Of a DNA stretch of 64,000 bases, positions 57,829-64,000 are shown piece after piece. Position 1 is the stretch's first letter. Every line of letters starts with the position of its first letter. The notes under the pieces were generated by a model, which saw only the letters and a list, made by a program, of their open reading frames with translations, was not told the origin of the DNA and made no database searches. Both the position numbers and the translations under genes were made by a program. This DNA comes from a bacterium (GTDB lineage: Bacteria > Planctomycetota > Planctomycetia > Pirellulales > Pirellulaceae). The stretch lies in assembly GCA_030430075.1 (NCBI GenBank), contig JAUIGN010000035.1, positions 20,292 through 84,291 of the forward strand. The letters run 5' to 3'.

Positions 57829-58701
57829 TCACCGACGGATCCGTTGCGAGAACTGCTCGCTCTCTGCGTACGCATTGGCCCGCTCGGTAATGCGATGGGC
57901 TTCCCGAGCGGTCTCGAAGGAGTCGTCCGTGTCCAACAAGCCAAGGTGATACGCGAGTTCGTCGGAATAACCTGGCAGCAGGACACGCAAATCAAACGGG
58001 ATCCGACCCGGTTGCAGGCGGTTGATGTGCCTCACGATGTTGGTCGTGCAGTTGTTGGTGATCGTATCGTAGTACTCGGGCTCCACCGCCAGCTTGTTGG
58101 CCCGCTTGAGGATGTCCACCAGCAAGACCCGCGCTTGTGCCGGCGTTGCCTTCGTCGGATAGAGATAGACGTCCGCGCCACGATGCTTCGTCCGGCGGCC
58201 GATCAGATCGCGTTCCGTCGCCAACACATAAATGAGCTCATACTGCCGCAACGCGCCCGCCACCGGCGAATACGTTTCCCCCTCCTCCAGCCGCGCCTCC
58301 ACAGAGACTCCCAGGTGGCGACCGTCTGCGAACCCGAAACTCAACATCGTGTGCGCCAACGTCGGCGCGTTGTTGAAGGGCACGATCAGGAAGTCGACCG
58401 TGTCCAGCGCTGCCAGGTCGTACTGCTGGTCCAGGTAATTGACGACGTACTCGTCGTCGCTTTGGTAAACAAAGTCTCGGACATGCTGAATGCGGACATG
58501 GTTGCCGTCGAATTCGGCATGGGGCGCGACCGCCAGGTCGGCTTGCCAGTCCCGCTGGCGAGCCGGTAGCACCGGCGTGAAATGGGGCAACGTCGCAAAC
58601 GGGTCCTCGGTCCCCTCTTCGGACGGCAACGTGTGGCAACCGGTCGAAATTACAACCGTCAAAACCGCGATTCGAATCGTCGTGGCTAGCATCGACTGCA
58701 T
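57829..58701 (-). CDS. DUF4105 (Lnb N-terminal periplasmic-like) lipoprotein
   Basis: 290 residues from the ATG at 58701. The longer frame to 58755 would place 18 polar residues before the signal. The signal region IRIAVLTVVISTGC ends in a lipobox-like Cys, so it is probably a lipoprotein. The body matches DUF4105: VDFLIVPFNNAPTLAHTMLSFGFADG, then LATERDLIGRRTK, YDTITNNCTTNIVRHIN and PGYSDELAYHLGLLDTD. The conserved N-N-C-T-T motif and the upstream HTMLSF resemble NlpC/P60-like Cys/His pairs, so an amidase or peptidase role is possible but unproven. The 347-bp region between it and trkH shows nothing recognisable. Confidence 0.82.
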   Translation of the reverse strand: MQSMLATTIRIAVLTVVISTGCHTLPSEEGTEDPFATLPHFTPVLPARQRDWQADLAVAPHAEFDGNHVRIQHVRDFVYQSDDEYVVNYLDQQYDLAALDTVDFLIVPFNNAPTLAHTMLSFGFADGRHLGVSVEARLEEGETYSPVAGALRQYELIYVLATERDLIGRRTKHRGADVYLYPTKATPAQARVLLVDILKRANKLAVEPEYYDTITNNCTTNIVRHINRLQPGRIPFDLRVLLPGYSDELAYHLGLLDTDDSFETAREAHRITERANAYAESEQFSQRIRR

Positions 58702-59048
58702 TGCTGGTTGCTTGCCGAATTGATCGTTCGGAACGTGAGGGGAGTGGCGGTTCAATCAGCGGGTGGCGTCTTGTACCGCAGCCGAGCACCTGGGAGCAAG
58801 GTGATTTGGTGGGTGTCGGCTGCAGCGGGCGCGGCGGGGACGGTGACGTGGTGGGGAAGATGGCCCAGGTCGCCCGGGGGGAGGGAAGGCCGGGGCCACC
58901 GTCTGGCCGTGGTAGCGCCTGGCGACTTGCGCCGGTCGTCCTTTCCTTCGCAGGTCGCGTGGTGCATGACACGACACGGCCGGCCATCATGCGGGAACGG
59001 GCCGGCATCCAGGTCGACGCGCGAACGCATCCTGTCGAGGCCGCGTGT

Positions 59049-60914
59049 TTACCTCGAGCGCCAGAAGCCCGGGATAAACAGCACCAGGATGGCGAACATT
59101 TCCAGCCGTCCGACCATCATCAGCCAGACGAACAGGGCTTTCGACAGCGTACTGAAATGGCCGTAGTTCTGTGTGGCCCCGACGGTACCGAGCCCCGGTC
59201 CGATGTTGTTGAGCGTGGCGGCGATTCCGCTGGCGCTATCAATCAACTTGTGTTCGGGATTTGGTCCCCAGGTGGAATCGGGTTCGACCGTCACCACGAA
59301 CATCCAACTGAAGACAAAGATGACCAGGATTAAGGAGAAGTAGACCAGGATGTTTTTTCTGAGGTCCGGGTCGTCGAGGGGTTTGCCGCCGAGCCGCAGT
59401 GGTCGCACGACGGTTGGATGGAATGCCTGTTCGATCTCCAGGCGGAGGATCTTGAGGAAGAGGACATGGCGAATCACTTTCAAGCCACCGCCCGTGCTGC
59501 CGGCGCAGCCGCCGACGAACATCAGGAGAAACAGGACGCCGCGTCCGAAGCTATTCCAGCGGTCGAAGTCATGGGTGCCATAGCCGGTCGTGGTGATCAC
59601 CGAAACGACCTGAAACAGCCCAAACCGGGTGCCCGCCTGGACCTGGTCGACCAGGCTGCCGCTGCCGAAGTCGCCGTGGTAGATGCCGAACGAGACGACC
59701 AGGACCGAGATCAGCACGATCACCGTCATGTAGATCCGCCACTCGACATCCGCCAGCAGCCTTCCCGGCTGCCGCAGGAAGAGAAAGTACAGAAGTGTGA
59801 AGTTGGTTCCCGCCAAGATCATGAATATGACAACGGTGTAGTCGATCCAGGCGCTATCAAAGTGTCCCAGGCTCTTGTTCCAGGTGCTGAAGCCGCCGGT
59901 CGCCAACGTTCCAAAGGCGTGGCAGATCGCGTCGAACCAACTGAGGCCTTGGGCTTTGAGGATCAGTGTGAGCAGCAGGTTGAGCGCGCAGTAGATTGCG
60001 GCGAAAACCCAGGCTGTATGCTGCATCCGAGCCTGCATCCCTTCCTTGCTGGGGCCCGGCATCTCGTTCCGCATCAGGGCTTTCCCCGCCGAACCCTGGC
60101 CGAGGATGGCGACGAACAGGACGATGATCCCGAGGCCGCCGAGGAAATGGGTGCTGCTGCGCCAGAACAACAGGCAGTGGGGAATCAGGTATGGATCTTC
60201 CAGGTCGGAAATCACCGTGGCGCCAGTGGTGCTGAACCCGGACTGCGATTCAAACAGCGAGTCGACGAGTCCCATCTTGATCCACCGCACGCGGTAGTTG
60301 CCGGCTCGATCGTTGCCGCCGGCCGCCGAATCGGGAAACAGCAGGGCCGTCTTCCAATCGGGGTCACGATCGATCAGCCCCTGCAGAATCGCCTGCGGGT
60401 CGGTCAGATCGACCGCCTCACGCAGTTCGTCGGGCGAGTAGCCTCGCGAACCGACATCCAGCAGGGCTTCGAGGACAATTCGCTCGTCCTCCGCGAGCGT
60501 GTTCTTGGTTTGCCAGTGGCGGTGCACGATGGCACTGAAGTCGTAGACCTGCCAGGTGGTCGAGTCGATGGTCTGCCGCACGGCGGGACTGCGGTAGGTA
60601 CCGCGCAACCAAAACGGCAACGCGCCCAGCAGCGTTGCCAGAATCCAGCTCAGCCCGACGACGGCCATCGCTTCCTTGCGGTAGAGGCGTCCTTTCTGAC
60701 CCCGGCCCAGCCAGAGGAACAGGCCACCGAGGGCGAAACTGAGCAGGATCGTCAGGAGGAGTGCCAGGAAGCCGCGGGTCTCGAAGGCCGCGTCCGGGGG
60801 CACGTCGCCGCGATGGCCAAGCAGCGGGTGGGCCCATGGCAGGCTGAACGCCATGGTTCCTCCGATGAGCATCGCGACCACGCCCAATAAGCGGGACACC
60901 AACCGTAGATTCAT
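59049..60914 (-). CDS. trkH: TrkH-type potassium transporter membrane subunit with a large insertion
   Basis: 621 residues, against about 480-500 for typical TrkH. All four selectivity-filter loops are visible: GFSTTGATV, GTLATGGFS, ITTTGYGTHDF and NNIGPGLGTVG. The extra length is mostly one block at residues about 105-213, between the third helix and the first pore loop, containing RQTIDSTTWQVYDFSAIVH and VGSRGYSPDELREAVDL. That block is hydrophilic and probably extracytoplasmic. The start has AGG just upstream and the gene begins 3 bases after the trkA stop. It imports K+ together with TrkA. Confidence 0.93.
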   Translation of the reverse strand: MNLRLVSRLLGVVAMLIGGTMAFSLPWAHPLLGHRGDVPPDAAFETRGFLALLLTILLSFALGGLFLWLGRGQKGRLYRKEAMAVVGLSWILATLLGALPFWLRGTYRSPAVRQTIDSTTWQVYDFSAIVHRHWQTKNTLAEDERIVLEALLDVGSRGYSPDELREAVDLTDPQAILQGLIDRDPDWKTALLFPDSAAGGNDRAGNYRVRWIKMGLVDSLFESQSGFSTTGATVISDLEDPYLIPHCLLFWRSSTHFLGGLGIIVLFVAILGQGSAGKALMRNEMPGPSKEGMQARMQHTAWVFAAIYCALNLLLTLILKAQGLSWFDAICHAFGTLATGGFSTWNKSLGHFDSAWIDYTVVIFMILAGTNFTLLYFLFLRQPGRLLADVEWRIYMTVIVLISVLVVSFGIYHGDFGSGSLVDQVQAGTRFGLFQVVSVITTTGYGTHDFDRWNSFGRGVLFLLMFVGGCAGSTGGGLKVIRHVLFLKILRLEIEQAFHPTVVRPLRLGGKPLDDPDLRKNILVYFSLILVIFVFSWMFVVTVEPDSTWGPNPEHKLIDSASGIAATLNNIGPGLGTVGATQNYGHFSTLSKALFVWLMMVGRLEMFAILVLFIPGFWRSR

Positions 60915-60917
60915 CGC

Positions 60918-62264
60918 TTACCTGCCGTTGACGCGGAACTGTTCCAATGTCGTTTCAATGTCCGAATCCTCGATCAGGGCGACGACCACGTCACCCGCCT
61001 GAAGCCGATCGTCGGCCCCGGCGACTTTGACAAAGTCTTCACGCATGACGGCGGCGATAAGACAATGTTCAGGCAAGTGCAAGTTGGCCAGCACGTGTTC
61101 CGTGGCCCGGGCGCCCGGCAGCACTTCGATCTCGTACACGCCCACCCCGCCGCCCAGCAGCGTCGATCGCGAAATCACGGGTCCCGTGTTGAGAAAACCG
61201 AGAATCTGGCGGGCCAGCACATCACGCGGGCTGACCGCCAGATCGATGCCCAGCTTGCCGACGACATTGGCGTAGTCCGGGCGGCTGACAACCGCCATCA
61301 CGTTCTCCGCGCCGATGTCCCGTGCTTCCACGCCCGCCATGATGTTGTTCTCGTCGTCGCCGGTGCAGGCGATGAAGAAGTCGGCCGAGCCGACGCGTTC
61401 TTCCTCCAGCACCGCCCGCCGCGTGGCGTCGGCGTGGACGACGGTCGACTTGATCAGGTGCTGCGCCAGGAATTCGCTGCGTTCGCTCGACTGTTCCATC
61501 AGGACGACAGAAAAACGATCACCCTGCAGGCTGCGTGCCAGGTGATAGCCGGTCTCGCCACCGCCGGCAATCACCACGCTCCGCCGCCGGCCTTCCTTCT
61601 TTTGCAGGGTCCCTTTGACGCTGTCGACATCCTGCCGATTGCCGATCAGGGTGATCCGGTCATTGAGCTCAATCACATCCTCGGCGCCCGCGATCCAGAG
61701 CCGGCCGTCACGGTAGATCGAGCCGATGCGAACGGTGGCCGGGAGCCCCAGGTTCTTGAGGGGGACGCCGATCGCCTTGGTCGTTTCCTCCATGACGACT
61801 TCCAGGACTTCCAGCTCGCCGCGCGCGAAATGCTCCAGGACAACCGACCCCGGATTGCGGATGCCTCGCGCCAACTCCATGGCCGTCAAATGTTCCAGGC
61901 TGAGCAGCCGGTCGATGCCGAAGTGACGATGGTAGTCGAACGTGCTGACATCATGAAACACGGGGCCGTAGATCCGCGCGATCGAACGCCGTGCGCCCAT
62001 CGCCTTGGCCATGCTGGCGGCCACGATGTTGACTTCGTCATCCCCCGTGACGGCCAGGCACAAGTCGGCTCCGATGACGTCCGATTGGAAGAGGACCGCG
62101 GACTGCGAAGCAGACCCGGTAACGACCCGCACATCCAATTCGTTATTGATCAAACGGCAGTGGCTGGGGTTGTTGTCAACCACCGTCACACTATGACGGT
62201 GACGACACAGCAGGTCGGCAATCCAGGTGCCCACCGTACCGCCACCCAGGACAACAATTCTCAT
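60918..62264 (-). CDS. trkA: TrkA: regulatory subunit of the Trk potassium uptake system
   Basis: 448 residues with the N-C-N-C duplication typical of TrkA. The first Rossmann/RCK_N domain starts at MRIVVLGGGTVGTWIADLL and the second at RRSVVIAGGGETGYHLARSL; each is followed by an RCK_C domain (GVPLKNLGLPATVRIGSIYR; LPEHCLIAAVMREDFV). It binds nucleotides (NAD+/NADH or ATP) on the inner face and gates TrkH. Its ATG overlaps the stop of the ferredoxin gene (ATGA), and trkH follows 3 bases later. Confidence 0.95.
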   Translation of the reverse strand: MRIVVLGGGTVGTWIADLLCRHRHSVTVVDNNPSHCRLINNELDVRVVTGSASQSAVLFQSDVIGADLCLAVTGDDEVNIVAASMAKAMGARRSIARIYGPVFHDVSTFDYHRHFGIDRLLSLEHLTAMELARGIRNPGSVVLEHFARGELEVLEVVMEETTKAIGVPLKNLGLPATVRIGSIYRDGRLWIAGAEDVIELNDRITLIGNRQDVDSVKGTLQKKEGRRRSVVIAGGGETGYHLARSLQGDRFSVVLMEQSSERSEFLAQHLIKSTVVHADATRRAVLEEERVGSADFFIACTGDDENNIMAGVEARDIGAENVMAVVSRPDYANVVGKLGIDLAVSPRDVLARQILGFLNTGPVISRSTLLGGGVGVYEIEVLPGARATEHVLANLHLPEHCLIAAVMREDFVKVAGADDRLQAGDVVVALIEDSDIETTLEQFRVNGR

Positions 62265-62650
62265 CGGTCGCGGCCTGCCGCTGCTGATGCCGAAGGTGGA
62301 TCAGGCGGTTCAGACTTTCCTTTGGTGTTCAGTTGAGGATCCGGTATCCGCAGGTCGTCCAGGATGTTGCCGCCGATGATGGTCTCTTCCACAATCCGCG
62401 GAACATCGTCCGGCGACACCCGGCCATACCAGATCTGTTGCGGGTAGATGACAACGGTCGGGCCCAGTTCGCACTGGTCCAGGCACCCGGCCTTGTTGGC
62501 CCGGACCAGCGGCCCCAATCCCCGTTTCTTGATCTCCGCCTTGAGCAAGGTGCGTATCTTTTCCGAACCATCCGCGTCACAACAGCCGCGCGGGTGGCCG
62601 CAAGAGCGTTGATTGCAGCAAACGAAGACGTGATGGGTAAACGGTGCCAT
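62261..62650 (-). CDS. Thioredoxin-like [2Fe-2S] ferredoxin
   Basis: 129 residues from the ATG at 62650; an in-frame ATG at 62737 adds unlike residues. The N-terminal half has HHVFVCCNQRSCGHPRGCC and the second half AGCLDQCELGPTVVIYPQ and IWYGRVSPDDVPRIVEE. This matches the thioredoxin-like (2Fe-2S) ferredoxin family, in which C-x(n)-C and C-x3-C bind the cluster. The redox partner is unknown. It is an unusual neighbour for trkA, with which it overlaps by four bases, suggesting co-expression. Confidence 0.9.
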   Translation of the reverse strand: MAPFTHHVFVCCNQRSCGHPRGCCDADGSEKIRTLLKAEIKKRGLGPLVRANKAGCLDQCELGPTVVIYPQQIWYGRVSPDDVPRIVEETIIGGNILDDLRIPDPQLNTKGKSEPPDPPSASAAAGRDR

Positions 62651-62746
62651 GACTGCCAGCGGTGTGCGGGATTGGAATAGGTGAAACGGACGATCGGCGA
62701 CCGGGGAACCGCCGCGAAGCCGTGCGACACGTGCCATGCCGCAGGC

Positions 62747-62923
62747 CTAGACGAACCAGGAGACGGCCCACAGAATGACGAAAATGGTGGCCATGAAACC
62801 GACGATCCATGTCGCTGCCCGTGCCGCATTTTGCAGGATTGGCCCCATCAATTCGTGCCGCGTCGCCCCATACACCAGGCTGATCGACACAATCAAAGGA
62901 ACTGCATACCAAAGTTGGTTCAT
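62747..62923 (-). CDS. 58-residue membrane protein
   Basis: From the ATG at 62923: MNQLWYAVPLIVSISLVYG, then a short loop with RHELMGPILQNAAR, then TWIVGFMATIFVILWAVSWFV. Two membrane helices in a hairpin. No family recognised, but its place between the DUF6677-like gene and the ferredoxin on the same strand indicates that it is real. An upstream in-frame ATG at 63007 would add a non-conserved 28 residues. Confidence 0.75.
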   Translation of the reverse strand: MNQLWYAVPLIVSISLVYGATRHELMGPILQNAARAATWIVGFMATIFVILWAVSWFV

Positions 62924-63020
62924 TCGTCTCACCGACTCAAAACAATTGCACCAGGTTGTGGAACGTCGTCGGTACCCTGGCGGCGTGCATTCTCGTGGGG
63001 CCGGCACCGCGGTTGATCGC

Positions 63021-63578
63021 CTACGCGTCTTCCGGCGGCGGTTTGTCCGTATCCGTTTCGTCCTTGCCGACCACGATCACCGGCCCCGCATAAGCATCAT
63101 AGATCGCCAGCACGTTCAGCAGACCGGCGATCATCGTATACAACGTTCCCATCTCGAAAAACGTGTGGTAACGCAGATGCAGCTCGGAAAGGTCGTCCGA
63201 TACGCCCGAGTCGGGGCTGATGTTGACGGGCGGCGCCATGAATCCGTTGCCGAACGGTTTCCCCGTTTGTCGAACCTGCCGACTCTGCACCAACGCCGGC
63301 AGCGCCGGCGCCCCCACCCCCAATTGGCAAATGTACTGCCAACGCTTGTCCGCCGGCCGCCAGGAAGCGTAAACCACATGGCCGCTACCCAGCGTCAAAC
63401 CGAAGAAGTAAATGCCCAGCACACAGACCATGAACAGCGTGCCCTTGGCGTATCGTCGCTGATAGATGTGGCCGGCTCCCGGCCAGATCCAGGCCCACAA
63501 GGCTGCGACCGTGGGATTCCGCAAATCGACTTCAATCTGCTGATCGGATGGGGAAGCGGATTCGCTGTCCTGCACCAT
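63021..63578 (-). CDS. DUF6677-like planctomycete membrane protein
   Basis: 185 residues; GGAG lies 9 bases upstream of the ATG at 63578. The N-terminal part has PTVAALWAWIWPGAGHIYQRRYAKGTLFMVCVLGIYFFG, a P-G-x-G-H-x-Y-x-x-R-Y pattern like TM2-type proteins, then a long extracytoplasmic section, and a final helix TLYTMIAGLLNVLAIYDAYAG. The family name is given from memory. It is the first gene of the predicted operon with the small membrane protein, ferredoxin, trkA and trkH. Confidence 0.7.
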   Translation of the reverse strand: MVQDSESASPSDQQIEVDLRNPTVAALWAWIWPGAGHIYQRRYAKGTLFMVCVLGIYFFGLTLGSGHVVYASWRPADKRWQYICQLGVGAPALPALVQSRQVRQTGKPFGNGFMAPPVNISPDSGVSDDLSELHLRYHTFFEMGTLYTMIAGLLNVLAIYDAYAGPVIVVGKDETDTDKPPPEDA

Positions 63579-63772
63579 CGAGACGGGCTCCAGGAAGGTT
63601 TGCGGGTAAACCCCTTATTCTAGCCGACCTCCGTCGACTGACCAGATCACCTGCTGCCGGAACCGCACCGGGCGGGCGCAGGAAGGGGTTGGTGTTTAGA
63701 GGTGCTGTCGCGTAGATTTTCGTCCTGAATCTCGTTGGACCTCGTTTCACTAAGTTCAAGGACGGACTTTAG

Positions 63773-63873
63773 TTGGACAGCGCCAAGTTCGAAGATTTCC
63801 ACAACATGCTGAAGCTAGCACTTCGCTGCAGTCGCAACATATGGTGCTTTTTCGTGAACTTGGCGCTGTCCAA
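63773..63873. repeat. 18-bp perfect inverted repeat with 65-base loop
   Basis: TTGGACAGCGCCAAGTTC (63773-63790) is exactly mirrored at 63856-63873. A smaller hairpin GAAG-CTAGCA-CTTC lies in the loop. A partial relative of the left arm (GTTGGAC ... AAGTTC) occurs at about 63734-63758. The right arm ends 4 bases before the start codon of the gene at 63878. It could be an insertion-sequence end, a MITE-like element or an mRNA hairpin that hides the start. Confidence 0.85.
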
Positions 63874-63877
63874 TTAG

Positions 63878-64000
63878 ATGACAAGCACAAAGCTTTCGGA
63901 CGCAGAATTGAGGAATTTGGAGTCATTGGCGGCTGGGTGGGGAAAATTGCTGGCGCAGGAGGCATTTCCCGACAAGCCAGGATTGGATGTGAGCTTGGCT
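63878..64000 (+). CDS. N-terminus of a gene cut by the window edge, possible transposase
   Basis: 41 codons from the ATG at 63878, which directly follows an in-frame TAG (63875-63877), so this is the earliest possible start. The translation begins MTSTKLSDAELRNLESLAAG and continues WGKLLAQEAFPDKPGLDVSLA. It recalls the N-terminus of ISKra4-like transposases found in planctomycetes, but that is from memory and only 41 residues are visible. The inverted repeat immediately upstream fits a mobile element. No Shine-Dalgarno is seen. Confidence 0.45.
   Translation, partial: MTSTKLSDAELRNLESLAAGWGKLLAQEAFPDKPGLDVSLA

Noticed and set aside
57413..57949. 178-codon plus-strand frame in the gap before the DUF4105 gene
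   Set aside because: It runs into the DUF4105 gene on the other strand, has arginine/proline-rich shadow composition and no ribosome site, and spans the hairpin cluster.
1..64000. tRNA or rRNA genes
   Set aside because: No cloverleaf or rRNA core sequences were recognised on reading; a tRNAscan-SE or Infernal run would be decisive.

Overview
The window is high-GC bacterial DNA that reads as a planctomycete, most likely a member of the Pirellulales or a close relative. The evidence is a DUF1549/DUF1553 plus DUF1501 pair, an ECF sigma factor next to a Ser/Thr kinase, a giant LEPR-XLL-type RTX protein with DUF4347 and dockerin segments, a planctomycete-type small membrane gene set upstream of trkA/trkH, and frequent non-ATG starts. 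I see no rRNA, tRNA or CRISPR array.

Layout. Positions 1-1249 hold the end of a receiver-domain protein and, convergently, a CsrA domain fused to a receiver domain. A divergent promoter region with a palindrome separates the latter from an outer-membrane beta-barrel candidate (1715-2932). A 26-27 bp tandem repeat array (3032-3164) lies just downstream of the giant gene. Positions 3312-39335 (minus) are one uninterrupted 12,007-codon reading frame, 56% of the window. It encodes a secreted or surface RTX protein with, in order, a LEPR-XLL-like N-terminus, DUF4347, several RTX blocks, many copies of a 60-70 residue beta module, a cadherin-like stretch, a matrixin-like metalloprotease, Calx-beta-like stretches, a very long RTX block and a C-terminal dockerin.

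Positions 39799-44225 (minus) are the DUF1501 and PSD1-type pair. Positions 44579-48279 (plus) form a tight ATPase-permease-ATPase-permease ABC-2 operon behind a good sigma70-like promoter, followed by a small membrane protein. Positions 48976-51054 hold btaA and btaB, a predicted pathway for the phosphorus-free betaine lipid DGTS. Next come a small FHA protein (minus), and a membrane protein translationally coupled to a GT4 glycosyltransferase (51666-53515).

Positions 53769-56573 encode an ECF sigma factor and a transmembrane Ser/Thr kinase with a C-terminal TPR-like region. Then follow a small secreted protein, a hairpin-rich intergenic region and a DUF4105 lipoprotein. Positions 59049-63578 (minus) are one operon: DUF6677-like protein, 58-aa membrane protein, thioredoxin-like [2Fe-2S] ferredoxin, TrkA and a TrkH with an unusual large insertion. 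The right edge holds an 18-bp perfect inverted repeat and the first 41 codons of a gene that may be a transposase.

The most unusual items are the giant protein and its repeated modules, the CsrA-receiver fusion, the btaAB pair, the TrkH insertion and the palindromic elements. No known defence system is visible.
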